Assembly: GCF_002198715.1 (NCBI RefSeq)
Contig: NZ_MWLK01000032.1
Coordinates: 1-64,000 of the forward strand
Direction of reading: 5' to 3'
Origin: Rhodomicrobium sp. R_RK_3
Lineage (GTDB): Bacteria > Pseudomonadota > Alphaproteobacteria > Rhizobiales > Rhodomicrobiaceae
Length of the DNA: 64,000 bases
Shown in pieces: positions 32,421 to 40,727 of this stretch. The notes under the pieces were generated by a model. It saw only the letters and a list, made by a program, of their open reading frames with translations. It searched no databases and had not been told where the DNA came from. Made by a program: the position numbers and the translations under genes. How positions within the stretch are numbered: position 1 is the first letter of the stretch; each line of letters opens with the position of its first letter.

Positions 32421-33896
32421 ATGTTCGAATTCTACGGCAGCATCGGCCGCCGGCGGTTTTTCTGGGCCGCCACGGTCAGGATCGGCCTCTTCGTCGCGAG
32501 CGTCGCCGGCTTCCCCTTCCTGCTGAAGGCGCTCGCAATCGTCACCAAGTGCCAGAGCGTCGGTGGCGCCTGCGGGGCGCTCGGCCTCGTCGCCTCCGTT
32601 GCCTTCAAGCCGCTGGCCTTCGCGCTGCTGGTGTTCTCCTTCATCGGCATATCCGTCCGCCGCGCCCGCGATGCCGGGCTGCCCGGCTGGGCCGGCCTGT
32701 TCGTGCCGCTGCTGCTTGCCGCCGATCAAGGCTTCCTGGTGCTGACCGGCGCGCCCTGGTCCCTCGCCTTCATCTCTGGCGCGATGGGTCCGCAGGTGCC
32801 GCGCTTCCTCCTGCTCGGCCTCGCCTGCATCGCCTTCCTGTGCGCATTGCCGGCGCGGGAGACGGCGTCCGGCAATTCGTTCGGCGCGCCGGGCTGGATC
32901 GCCTTCGGCCTTGCGCTGTTCATAGCCGCCCATGCGACGCTGGTCATTCTCGCCAGCATCCCGGCGGCATTCCCGGCCGTCATCGCGCTCGGGAAGGTGC
33001 TCGCGCCGACCCTGCCGCTGCTGCCGATGGCGATGATCGCGCTCGTCATCCTGCTGGCCTGGATGGCATGGCGGGCGCGCGGCACCGGCAGATCCGGACC
33101 CGCCCACCCGCGCGCTACGGGCCCCAGGCTGCCCGTCCGGACTTTGCTGGCGCTGGCGCTGCTCGTCACCGTCGGCGTCTTCATTGCGGTGCACGGCCCG
33201 GCATGGCCGATAGCTCTGCTGACGCAATCGACGACGGCGGTCGCCCCGACGCTGTTGCTCTATGGCTTGCTGGTGGCGGCCGTCTTCCTCGCCGTGACGC
33301 GCCCCCGGCCCGCCAGCTTCGCGCTGCTCGCCCTTGCCTTGCTGCCCTTCGCCCAATGGGCCTATGCACATTGGGCGGCGACGAAAGCGCATGAGAAGGA
33401 GCGCGCCGCCATCGCCGCCATCGCGACCACCCGCCTCACGCGCATTCCCGCGACGCTGGTGGTCGAGTCGCCGCATGTCGCGGGCTTGCGCGAGGCCTGG
33501 GCGATCCCCGGCATCGAGCGCGTCATATCGAAAGGCGCCTACGGCTCGGGCCTCATGCAGTTCGACCGGCCGCCGGCCCGCGGCTCCGCGCCCCCGGCCC
33601 AGCCGGTCGCCGCGCTGCCAGGCGAATATCTCCTGTTGAGGATCGGCCGCGCCAGCCGCTTCGCCGTCGCGCGCCAGGCCTATGCGGCGGCGGGCGGCCC
33701 GCTGGAGCTGAGGCGGATCGATCCGGGGCGCGACGACCTCGTCGCCATCTGGTACCGCACTTACGACCCGCCGCCGGCCCGTCTGCCGCTGCTGACGACG
33801 AGCGGCTGGTATCGCGGCACCAACAGCGCCGTCTCCGGGGACATCGACGCCAGCATCCGCAGCTTTCTCAGCCGGGCGCTGGCAGCCGCCGGGTGA
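32421..33896 (+). CDS. Membrane protein with N-terminal DUF805-like region
   Basis: 491 residues. The N-terminus (MFEFYGSIGRRRFFWAATVR; RRARDAGLPGWAGL) fits DUF805, usually a compact four-helix membrane domain. Here it is followed by further membrane segments to about residue 320 and then a soluble C-terminal part (ESPHVAGLREAW; AALPGEYLLLRIGRASRFAV) that I do not recognise. The total is far longer than ordinary DUF805 proteins (about 120 residues). It starts 97 bases after the polymerase gene. A convergent terminator follows. Function is unknown. Confidence 0.75.
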   Translation: MFEFYGSIGRRRFFWAATVRIGLFVASVAGFPFLLKALAIVTKCQSVGGACGALGLVASVAFKPLAFALLVFSFIGISVRRARDAGLPGWAGLFVPLLLAADQGFLVLTGAPWSLAFISGAMGPQVPRFLLLGLACIAFLCALPARETASGNSFGAPGWIAFGLALFIAAHATLVILASIPAAFPAVIALGKVLAPTLPLLPMAMIALVILLAWMAWRARGTGRSGPAHPRATGPRLPVRTLLALALLVTVGVFIAVHGPAWPIALLTQSTTAVAPTLLLYGLLVAAVFLAVTRPRPASFALLALALLPFAQWAYAHWAATKAHEKERAAIAAIATTRLTRIPATLVVESPHVAGLREAWAIPGIERVISKGAYGSGLMQFDRPPARGSAPPAQPVAALPGEYLLLRIGRASRFAVARQAYAAAGGPLELRRIDPGRDDLVAIWYRTYDPPPARLPLLTTSGWYRGTNSAVSGDIDASIRSFLSRALAAAG

Positions 33897-33922
33897 GCCG
33901 CGCGGCGTTGCGCATCGGACGC

Positions 33923-33966
33923 AAAAAAAGCCACCGGGCAGCAAGCGGATGGCCTGCTGCCCGGTG
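33923..33966 (-). terminator. Intrinsic terminator of the second ferritin-like gene
   Basis: On the minus strand CACCGGGCAGCA and TGCTGCCCGGTG form a perfect 12-bp stem with an 11-nt loop. GGC and then seven T follow (33929-33923). It is a textbook terminator for the gene ending at 34010, and its hairpin may also end the convergent DUF805 transcript. Confidence 0.9.
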
Positions 33967-34009
33967 ACTTGATCCAACTAGCGGAGACTGCGCGCGAACG
34001 CGCCAGCCG

Positions 34010-34510
34010 TTACGCTGCCTTCTGGTTGACGGAGCCTTCAGCCATGGAGCTCAGCTTCTTGTCGGTGGCGACTTCCTCGCCGAGATTCTGCTGAAGCAGG
34101 GCGACGACGTCATTGCGGCCGAGCTGCTTGGCCCAGGCGATCAACGTGCCGTAGCGCGCGATCTCATAATGTTCGACGGCCTGAGCGGAGGCGATCAGCG
34201 CGGCGTCGAGCACCTTGTCATCGACATCGCCCGCGACGTCCTCGCCCTCTTCGAGAATGCCGTCGATGGCCGGGCAGGTGACCTCTTTCGGGGTCTGGCC
34301 GAGCATTTCGAAGATTTTCTCAAGCCGTGCGATCTGGCCTTCGGTCTCGGTCAGATGGGTTTGGAAACCCTGCTTGAGCTGCGGGTCGGTTGCCTTGTCC
34401 ATCATGTCGGGCAGAGCGTCGGTGATCTGGTGTTCGGCGTAGTAAATGTCCTGCAAATTGTGCAGGAACAAGTCATCGAGTGTGTGAATGTCGTTTGAAA
34501 ACAGTCCCAT
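34010..34510 (-). CDS. YciE/YciF-family ferritin-like protein, second copy (DUF892)
   Basis: A 166-residue paralogue of the protein at 30817 (LHNLQDIYYAEHQITDALPDMM; HLTETEGQIARLEKIFEM; SAQAVEHYEIARYG). The di-iron-type Glu/His residues are kept. It is monocistronic, with a clear terminator. Upstream a GGAAC motif (34579-34583, minus strand) is present but lacks the expected CGTT, so EcfG control is not shown. The two copies frame the LigD/DUF805 genes. Confidence 0.92.
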   Translation of the reverse strand: MGLFSNDIHTLDDLFLHNLQDIYYAEHQITDALPDMMDKATDPQLKQGFQTHLTETEGQIARLEKIFEMLGQTPKEVTCPAIDGILEEGEDVAGDVDDKVLDAALIASAQAVEHYEIARYGTLIAWAKQLGRNDVVALLQQNLGEEVATDKKLSSMAEGSVNQKAA

Positions 34511-34695
34511 AGCGCGTTTATCCTTGGTTTGGGTGTGATTTCATCCCCAGCGAACGCGTTCCGCGCGCAAGGTGTGACTGTCAACGCAGGCACAGTCGGA
34601 AAGGTTGCGGGGTGTTTTTGGTGGTGAGGCCGGCACGGGGCGCCGATGCAGTTAGAGCGGCATCGGCTTGGACCGGATTTAATGCGCCCCTCAGC

Positions 34696-34803
34696 CGAAA
34701 TCCCCGCGAAGGCGGGGATCCAGTACGCCGCAGCGTAAGTGGTTAGGCAGAAAGCCAATTTCGAGTTTGTGAATACTGGATCCCCGCCTTCGCGGGGATT
34801 TCG
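34696..34803. repeat. 30-bp perfect inverted repeat with 48-bp spacer
   Basis: Arms at 34696-34725 and 34774-34803 are exact reverse complements. Each arm contains its own palindrome (ATCCCCGCGAAGGCGGGGAT). The rest of the 349-bp gap between the ferritin-like and sucD-like genes shows no gene. The nested-palindrome layout resembles a miniature element or a REP pair. It could act as a bidirectional terminator. Confidence 0.8.
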
Positions 34804-34859
34804 AAAAGTGCGGGCGTTGAACTGATCCCGCGCTGAGACCCTGCCCCCGAGGCAGTCCC

Positions 34860-35753
34860 TCAGGCCGGGATTGCCGTCGTGGCCGCGAGCGCCTGGCGCA
34901 TGGTCTCGCCGACCACGCTGGCATTGGGGGCGATGCGCACTCCGGCCGCCTTCAGCGCCGCGATCTTGCTCTCGACATTGCCCGCGCTGCCCGCCATGAA
35001 GGCCCCGGCATGGCCCATCCGGCGCTCGCGCGGCGCGTCGCGCCCGACGACCAGCGCGACGATCGGCTTGCGCGGCTTGAGGCGTGCGGTGAGCGCCGCC
35101 GCCTCCTCTTCCTCGGTGCCGCCGATCTCGCCGATCAGCACGACGCCGCGCGTATCCGGGTCATCGAGGAACAGCGCGAGGCAACTCTTCAGGTCGATGC
35201 CGTGGACGGGATCGCCACCGACGCCGACCGTGGTCGACTGGCCGAGGCCCGCCGCCGTCAATTGCGCCACCACCTCGCTGGTCAGCGAGGCCGAGCGGGA
35301 GGCGATGCCGATGCCGCCGCTCCTGGCGTTCACCGTCGACATCACGCCGAGCTGGGCAACGCCCGGCGCCAGCACGCCTTGCGAATTCGGCCCAACGAGG
35401 CGCGTCTTGGAGCCCTCGAGGGCCTGCCTGACGCGGATCATGTCGAGCACCGGCACCCGCTCGGTGACGCAGACCACCAGCCCGAGTTCCGCCTCGATGG
35501 CCTCGATCATGGCGGCGGCGGCAGTGGCCGGCGGCACGAAGATGATGCTGGCATTGGCCTCGGTCGCCGCCTTGGCGTCGCGGACGGTGTTGAACACCGG
35601 CAGATCGAGCGCGGTCTGGCCGCCCTTCCCCGGCGTCACCCCGGCGACGATCCTGGTGCCATAGGCGATCATGCGCTGTGTGTGGTAGCTGCCGGCATGG
35701 CCGGTCATGCCCTGGCAGATGACGCGGGTATCCGGCCCGACAAGGATCGCCAT
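34860..35753 (-). CDS. Succinyl/malyl-CoA ligase alpha subunit-like protein
   Basis: A 297-residue SucD/MtkB-family protein. It has an N-terminal CoA-binding Rossmann fold (VICQGMTGHAGSYHTQ) and a C-terminal ligase domain with the phospho-histidine loop RRMGHAGAFMAG. It forms the alpha subunit with the overlapping upstream gene. TGATG overlap fixes the start at 35753. The family makes acyl-CoA from a dicarboxylate, ATP and CoA. The location, beside a tricarboxylate-type transporter and Frc rather than beside TCA genes, suggests a dedicated catabolic ligase. Succinate, malate and oxalate are candidates. Confidence 0.82.
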   Translation of the reverse strand: MAILVGPDTRVICQGMTGHAGSYHTQRMIAYGTRIVAGVTPGKGGQTALDLPVFNTVRDAKAATEANASIIFVPPATAAAAMIEAIEAELGLVVCVTERVPVLDMIRVRQALEGSKTRLVGPNSQGVLAPGVAQLGVMSTVNARSGGIGIASRSASLTSEVVAQLTAAGLGQSTTVGVGGDPVHGIDLKSCLALFLDDPDTRGVVLIGEIGGTEEEEAAALTARLKPRKPIVALVVGRDAPRERRMGHAGAFMAGSAGNVESKIAALKAAGVRIAPNASVVGETMRQALAATTAIPA

Positions 35754-36937
35754 CACACCACCTCTTTCGAAACCATCGCGGCGGCACGGCGGGCGGCATC
35801 GCCGATGCTCGTGCCCTCGACGAATTTGATGCCGAAACTTTTCAGCCGGTCGCGGGCGAAATCGGCATTGTTGCCGGCAAGCCGCGCAACGACCGGCAGC
35901 GAGCGGTTGCCGCGCCGCATGGCGATGGCCATGCCCTCGACGATGGTATCGCAGCGCTGCATGCCGCCGCCATGCACATTCAGGAGCACGGCGCGCACGG
36001 CCTTATTGGCCAGGACCAGATTGAAGGCATAGGCGATGTCGAGGCTGGTGGCGGTGGTGCGCACATCCATGAAATTGGCAGGCCGCCCGCCGGCTTCGAC
36101 CAGCGCGTCGAGCGTCGCCAGCGCCAGCCCCGCGCCATTGACGACGACGCCGATATTGCCGTCGAGGGCGACATAGTTGATGTGGCGGCGGTCGGCCTGG
36201 AGCTCGGTCGGGTCGCCGTCGACATTGGCGTCGACCTGGCGCAGCGAGGCGAGATCGCGGTGGCGGAACAGCGCATTGTCGTCGACCGTCATCTTGGCGT
36301 CGACGGCGATGAAGCCGCCGCCCGGCGCGACGGCGAGCGGGTTGATCTCGATCAGGATGGCGTCGAATTCGATCAGCATGTTGGCGAGCCGCTCGATCAG
36401 CGCGGCGAGTTCGGCGGCGGAGACGGTGGCCGGGGCGATGCGGGCGGCGAGCCCGGCGAAATCGGCGACCGCCTTGTCGTCCTCGATGCGGATGGCGGTG
36501 CGCTGCAACTGGCCGCGATCCATCACCGCGCCGACCCTGCCGTCATCGACCGGCACGTTCGCGCCGAGCGCGACGATCTCGCCGGCGGCGCGGTCGACGG
36601 CGATGGCGATATAAAGATTGGTGATGGCGGTGACGGCTTCCTCGACATAGACCCAGCGCACCATCTCGCCGGCCAGGCCGGTCTGGCGCGTCACCAGCGG
36701 CTTGCCGAGCATGGCGGCGGCGGCGATGCGTGCGTCGCCCGCATTGTCGGCGAAGCGGATGCCGCCATTGGCGAAGCGGTCGCCGGCATGGATCTGCGCC
36801 TTGACGACATAGCGTCCGGGCGTCATAGACTGGACGACTTTCTGCGCGTCCTCCGCAGTCGCCGCGACGCGGCCCGCCGGGATGGCTACGCCGCGCCGGG
36901 AGAGCAGCTCCTTGGCCAGGAATTCGTGCATATGCAT
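35753..36937 (-). CDS. Succinyl/malyl-CoA ligase beta subunit-like protein, divergent
   Basis: A 394-residue ATP-grasp beta subunit (MHMHEFLAKELLSRRGV; YVVKAQIHAGDR; ILIEINPLAV; AVDAKMTVDDNALFR). The core CoA-ligase blocks are altered compared with SucC and MtkA: the usual NFLDVGGGA reads NFMDVRTTA, and the usual VNIFGGI reads LNVHGGGM. These loops lie near the phospho-histidine entry and acyl site, so substrate or mechanism may differ. It ends in a one-base overlap with the alpha subunit gene. The start at 36937 is used; 36931 is also possible. It is probably part of the tct operon. Confidence 0.82.
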   Translation of the reverse strand: MHMHEFLAKELLSRRGVAIPAGRVAATAEDAQKVVQSMTPGRYVVKAQIHAGDRFANGGIRFADNAGDARIAAAAMLGKPLVTRQTGLAGEMVRWVYVEEAVTAITNLYIAIAVDRAAGEIVALGANVPVDDGRVGAVMDRGQLQRTAIRIEDDKAVADFAGLAARIAPATVSAAELAALIERLANMLIEFDAILIEINPLAVAPGGGFIAVDAKMTVDDNALFRHRDLASLRQVDANVDGDPTELQADRRHINYVALDGNIGVVVNGAGLALATLDALVEAGGRPANFMDVRTTATSLDIAYAFNLVLANKAVRAVLLNVHGGGMQRCDTIVEGMAIAMRRGNRSLPVVARLAGNNADFARDRLKSFGIKFVEGTSIGDAARRAAAMVSKEVV

Positions 36938-36982
36938 GGCTGCAGGGCCTTCTATGAGGCAAGCAGTCTTCCTAAAAGGCGA

Positions 36983-37036
36983 AGCGCGTATTTGACCTTA
37001 CGCGCTCCGCTGGGTATTGGGCATGCCAAATACCAG
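36983..37036 (-). promoter_or_regulatory. Two consecutive hairpins between tctB and the ligase genes
   Basis: AGCGCGTA/TACGCGCT (36983-37006, 8-bp stem) is followed by a near-perfect palindrome around GGCATGCC (37010-37036; CTGGGTATTGGG with CCAAATACCAG). They lie in the 105-bp gap before the beta subunit gene. They could reduce read-through into the ligase genes or hold a regulator site, since GGTAT/ATACC halves resemble the operator-like palindrome upstream of tctA. Confidence 0.4.
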
Positions 37037-37042
37037 GGCTGT

Positions 37043-37561
37043 TTAATAGCCGATCAGCGCTTCAAGCGGCCCTTTGGGCAGCGGCACCAGAAACCAGACT
37101 TCGAACATCAGAAACAGCGCAACCGAGGTGCCGATGCCAACCAGAACCGCCTGCTGAATATGGGCACGCGAGGCGATCATGAACGCTGTTATGAAGATCG
37201 CGGAAGAAACATATATGCCCAGATACTGGATCGCCAGCACATAGATGAGCGTCGGCCCCAAAAGGAACAGCACGCGCTTGAAGGAATCCCTGCCGACAAA
37301 GCTTTCCTCGCCGCCGGGCTCGGCATGGACGAAGGCCCGCTGCAGGTTGACGAGGCTCGCCAGCGCCATGAACAGCGAGATGTAAAAGGGGAAAAACCCC
37401 GAGGCCGGGCCCGAGCCCTCGATCCAGCCGATGCCAATGCGCCAGCTATCCACCATGAACACGCTGCCGAGCGCGATGAACAGCAGCGACACCACCATGT
37501 CCATGGTGCGGTTGGTGGCGAGCGTCGGACCCGGATCAGCCTCTTCATTCAAATTCGACAT
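37043..37561 (-). CDS. tctB: Tripartite tricarboxylate transporter small membrane subunit TctB
   Basis: A 172-residue protein with four hydrophobic segments, of the TctB family (MVVSLLFIALGSVFMVDSW; GPASGFFPFYISL, a conserved TctB block; GPLEALIGY at the C-terminus). It forms the transporter with TctA, energised by an ion gradient, and receives substrate from TctC. GGGAGGAATTG precedes the ATG. The order here is tctA-tctC-tctB, unlike the usual tctC-tctB-tctA. Confidence 0.92.
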   Translation of the reverse strand: MSNLNEEADPGPTLATNRTMDMVVSLLFIALGSVFMVDSWRIGIGWIEGSGPASGFFPFYISLFMALASLVNLQRAFVHAEPGGEESFVGRDSFKRVLFLLGPTLIYVLAIQYLGIYVSSAIFITAFMIASRAHIQQAVLVGIGTSVALFLMFEVWFLVPLPKGPLEALIGY

Positions 37562-37647
37562 TCAATTCCTCCCTTGCGGCGCATCTCCGGCGCTTTTGAA
37601 AGCCCGTGGGGGGACGGCGGCTCAGCCGCCCCCACGGATCCGATCAA

Positions 37648-38664
37648 TCAGTTCGCGGCGGCGGCCAGGAAGCCGGCTTCCTTCATCAGCGCAAGGTGGC
37701 GCTTCTCGGCAGCTTCCAGCCAGGTGGTGAATTCGGGGCCGCTCATGAAGGTCTGGTTGAAGGCGCCGTCGGACATGAACTTCTTCCAGTCCTCGGTCTC
37801 GGCGACCTTCTTGAACAGATCGACATAATAGGCGACCTGCTCAGGCGTGGCGCCGGGCGAGGTGAAGATGCCGCGCAGCATCTGATATTCGGTATCGACG
37901 CCCGCTTCCTTGCAGGTCGGGATGTCGGACCAGGCCATATCCGCGGTCACCTTTTCCGTATAGGTGCTGCGCTTGCTGTCGAAGATGCACAGCGGACGGA
38001 GATTGCCGCCCTTCCACTGCGACACGGCCTCGATGGGATTGTTGACCGTGGAGTCGACGTGATTGCCGACGAGCTGGGTGGCGACTTCGCCGCCGCCCTT
38101 ATAGGGCACATAGGTGAACTTCTTAGGCGTGGTATTGGCTTCGAGCGCCACCGTGATGATCTGGTCTTCCTGCTTGGAGCCGGTGCCGCCCATCTTGAAC
38201 TTCTTGTCGTCGCCCGCCTTCACGGCCGCAACATATTCGGCGGCGGTCTTGTAGGGCGCCTGCGCGTTGACCCAGAGAATGAACTGGTCGAGCGACAGCA
38301 TCGCAACCGGCGTCATGTCCTTCCAGTTGAAGGGGACGCCCGTCGCCAGCGGCGTGGTGAACAGGTTGGACAGCGTGATGATGATCTTATGCGGATCGCC
38401 CTTGCTGCCCTTGACGTCGAGGAAGCCTTCAGCGCCCGCGCCGCCGCCCTTATTGACGACGACGATCGGCTGCTTGGTCAGATTATGCTTGGTGACGATG
38501 CCCTGGATGAAGCGGGCCATCAGATCGGCGCCGCCGCCGGTGCCGGCCGGGATAATGAAGGTGATGGGCTTTGCCGGTTCCCACGCCGCCGCTGCCACCG
38601 GGCCGGCCGTCGCACCGGCCGCCAATGCAATTGCGGTCATCACGCCTAATGGACGTTTACGCAT
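37648..38664 (-). CDS. tctC: Tripartite tricarboxylate transporter substrate-binding protein TctC (Bug family)
   Basis: A 338-residue periplasmic binding protein of the Bug/TctC family. A signal peptide ends near AGPVAAAA, and the mature part has the typical ITFIIPAGTGGGADLMAR binding loop and a KMGGTGSKQEDQI segment. The family binds carboxylates such as citrate, nicotinate or small diacids through the two beta-strand loops. It lies between tctA and tctB; GGGAGAAG precedes the ATG. Substrate is unknown; the neighbours suggest a short dicarboxylate. Confidence 0.92.
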   Translation of the reverse strand: MRKRPLGVMTAIALAAGATAGPVAAAAWEPAKPITFIIPAGTGGGADLMARFIQGIVTKHNLTKQPIVVVNKGGGAGAEGFLDVKGSKGDPHKIIITLSNLFTTPLATGVPFNWKDMTPVAMLSLDQFILWVNAQAPYKTAAEYVAAVKAGDDKKFKMGGTGSKQEDQIITVALEANTTPKKFTYVPYKGGGEVATQLVGNHVDSTVNNPIEAVSQWKGGNLRPLCIFDSKRSTYTEKVTADMAWSDIPTCKEAGVDTEYQMLRGIFTSPGATPEQVAYYVDLFKKVAETEDWKKFMSDGAFNQTFMSGPEFTTWLEAAEKRHLALMKEAGFLAAAAN

Positions 38665-38745
38665 AGTTGCTTCTCCCTAGTTAAGTCTGCGGCTCGCTTC
38701 GAGCCTTTATTCACCGGCTCATTCGATTGAGCCCTTTGCTTGCGG

Positions 38746-40269
38746 CTAGTCGATGGCGGCGGCGGGATGGCCGCCGAGGCCAGTCCGGATTTTGGAGATC
38801 GCCCAGGTGATCAGCGGCGAGAACAGCAAGAGCAGTCCCAGCGTCATGATCGAGCCGACCAGCCAGTTCGACCAGAACACCGTGAGGCTGCCCTGGCTGC
38901 CGAGCAGCGCCTGCCGGAACCCTTCCTCCGCCTTGTCGCCGAGCACGATGGCAAGCACCAGCGGCGCCAGCGGATAGTCGAGCTTCTGTAGAACATAGCC
39001 CATGATGCCAAAGCCGAGCATCAGCCAAATGTCGAACATGTTGTTGTTGACGGTATAGGCACCGACCGCGCAGATCACCAGGATGACCGGCACGATGATC
39101 GAGAACGGCACCCGGAGGATCGCGGCGAACAGCGGCACGCAGGTCAGGACGATGATCAGGCCGACGACATTGCCGAGATACATCGAGGCGATCAGGCCCC
39201 AGACGAATTCCTTCTGCTCGATGAACAGCATCGGTCCGGGCTGCAGGCCCCAGATCATCAGGCCGCCGAGCAGCACCGCCGCCGTCGGCGAGCCGGGAAT
39301 GCCGAGCGTCAGCATGGGCAGGAGCGCGCTGGTGCCGGCGGCATGGGCGGCGGTCTCGGGCGCGACGACGCCTTCGATTTCGCCCTTGCCGAAATTGTTG
39401 CCGTTCTTGGAGAAGCGCTTGGCGAGCGCATAGCTCATGAACGAGGCGGGCGTCGCGCCGCCCGGGGTGACGCCCATCCAGCAGCCGATGATGCAGCTCC
39501 GGATCGAGGTCGCCCAGTAGCGTAGCAGGCTCTTCCAGGTGTGGAGCACGACGCTCAGGCGGATGGTGGCGTGCTTGCCGCGGAATTGCAGGCCGCTTTC
39601 GACCGAGGACATCATTTCGGCGATGCCGAACAGGCCGATGACCGCGATCAGGAAGTCGAAGCCGGCGAGCAGTTCCTGGCTGCCGAAGGTCAGGCGCAGC
39701 GAGCCGGTCATCTGGTCGAGGCCGACCGCGCCGAGCGCAAAGCCGAGGCACATCGAGGCGACCGCCTTGAACGGCGAGCCCCGGCTGGTGCCGATGAAGC
39801 TTGCAAATGTCAGGAAGAAGACCGCGAAGAACTCAGCCGGTCCAAATCGCAACGCGAATTTGGCGATCAGCGGCGCGAGGAAGGTGATCATGATCACCGC
39901 GACCAGTGCGCCGACGAAGGACGAAGTGAAGGCCGCTGTCAGCGCCTGGTCCGCCCTGCCCTGCTGGGCCATGGGATGGCCGTCGAAGGTTGTCGCCACA
40001 GACCAGGGTTCTCCTGGTATATTAAAAAGAATGGAGGTGATCGCACCGCCGAACAACGCGCCCCAATAGATACAGGAGAGCATGATGATGGCCGAAGTCG
40101 GCGACATCGAGAATGTGAGGGGTAGTAGGATCGCCACGCCGTTGGCGCCGCCAAGTCCAGGCAGCACGCCGATAATCACGCCGAGCACGATGCCGATGAC
40201 CATCAGTACTATGTTATAAGGCGTCAGCGCGATCGAAAAACCATGTAGAAGGGAAACGACGTCTTCCAC
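38746..40269 (-). CDS. tctA: Tripartite tricarboxylate transporter large membrane subunit TctA
   Basis: A 507-residue protein with 10-12 hydrophobic segments and the TctA signatures GVLPGLGGANGVAILLPLTF and GALFGGAITSILFNIPGEP near the N-terminus, and a second inverted-repeat copy GVTPGGATPASFMSYA in the middle. The GTG at 40269 is chosen because AAGGAGAG lies ten bases upstream; the longer frame from 40326 has no similarity. It is the first gene of the leftward operon, preceded by a candidate promoter with an overlapping palindrome. Confidence 0.92.
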   Translation of the reverse strand: MEDVVSLLHGFSIALTPYNIVLMVIGIVLGVIIGVLPGLGGANGVAILLPLTFSMSPTSAIIMLSCIYWGALFGGAITSILFNIPGEPWSVATTFDGHPMAQQGRADQALTAAFTSSFVGALVAVIMITFLAPLIAKFALRFGPAEFFAVFFLTFASFIGTSRGSPFKAVASMCLGFALGAVGLDQMTGSLRLTFGSQELLAGFDFLIAVIGLFGIAEMMSSVESGLQFRGKHATIRLSVVLHTWKSLLRYWATSIRSCIIGCWMGVTPGGATPASFMSYALAKRFSKNGNNFGKGEIEGVVAPETAAHAAGTSALLPMLTLGIPGSPTAAVLLGGLMIWGLQPGPMLFIEQKEFVWGLIASMYLGNVVGLIIVLTCVPLFAAILRVPFSIIVPVILVICAVGAYTVNNNMFDIWLMLGFGIMGYVLQKLDYPLAPLVLAIVLGDKAEEGFRQALLGSQGSLTVFWSNWLVGSIMTLGLLLLFSPLITWAISKIRTGLGGHPAAAID

Positions 40270-40362
40270 GGGGCAGCTCTCCTTATTGCCGGCTTCCTCC
40301 GACCGTGAGCTGGATCGCTTCCGCACCAGTGCCCTTCAAGAGGGTTTATCTCTTCACGATCT

Positions 40363-40397
40363 GGTATGCAGCATACCGTTTTTTTGTCCGTCGCCAA
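40363..40397 (-). promoter_or_regulatory. Candidate tctA promoter with overlapping GntR-type operator
   Basis: On the minus strand TTGGCG (40397-40392), a 16-base spacer and TATGCT (40375-40370) form a sigma70-like promoter. A perfect palindrome GGTATGC-T-GCATACC (40377-40363) covers the -10. Palindromes of this kind are typical sites for GntR/FCD repressors, and one is encoded divergently at 40728. The palindrome is seen; its role is inferred. Confidence 0.5.
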
Positions 40398-40572
40398 TAT
40401 AATAAATCTGAAGTTTATGCAAAAATATCAGGCAAAGAGCGTTTCGGAGCCGACGCGGCCGTTCTGTAAAGTGTTGATACGCTTAACTTTATCGCCGCAT
40501 TTTGAGGAGTTCCCGCGATTTGTAAATTTTCATTACAACTCTTGACGGTCCTCCTTGCAGGATAGTGCGTCT

Positions 40573-40596
40573 TGGCATATGGTATGCCTGATGCCA
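40573..40596 (+). promoter_or_regulatory. Second operator-like site upstream of the GntR gene
   Basis: TGGCATATGGTATGCCTGATGCCA contains a perfect GGCATA-TGG-TATGCC palindrome and shares TGGTATGC with the site near tctA. It lies 130 bases before the GntR start. The 458-bp divergent region otherwise is AT-rich around 40400-40540 and shows no gene. Confidence 0.45.
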
Positions 40597-40727
40597 CGAA
40601 CATGGCGCGCGACCGCCTTGCTGGCGGTATAAAGCAGACGAGGGATGAGTGATCAGCAGCTTAGCGGGTGTGGGCGCAATCGGTCTAATGCGGATAATGT
40701 GCCGAACAACCGAATCGAGGATCGGCC

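Noticed and set aside
34570-34590. EcfG promoter for the second ferritin-like gene
   Set aside because: A GGAAC box is present on the minus strand, but no CGTT-like element is found 16-17 bases downstream.
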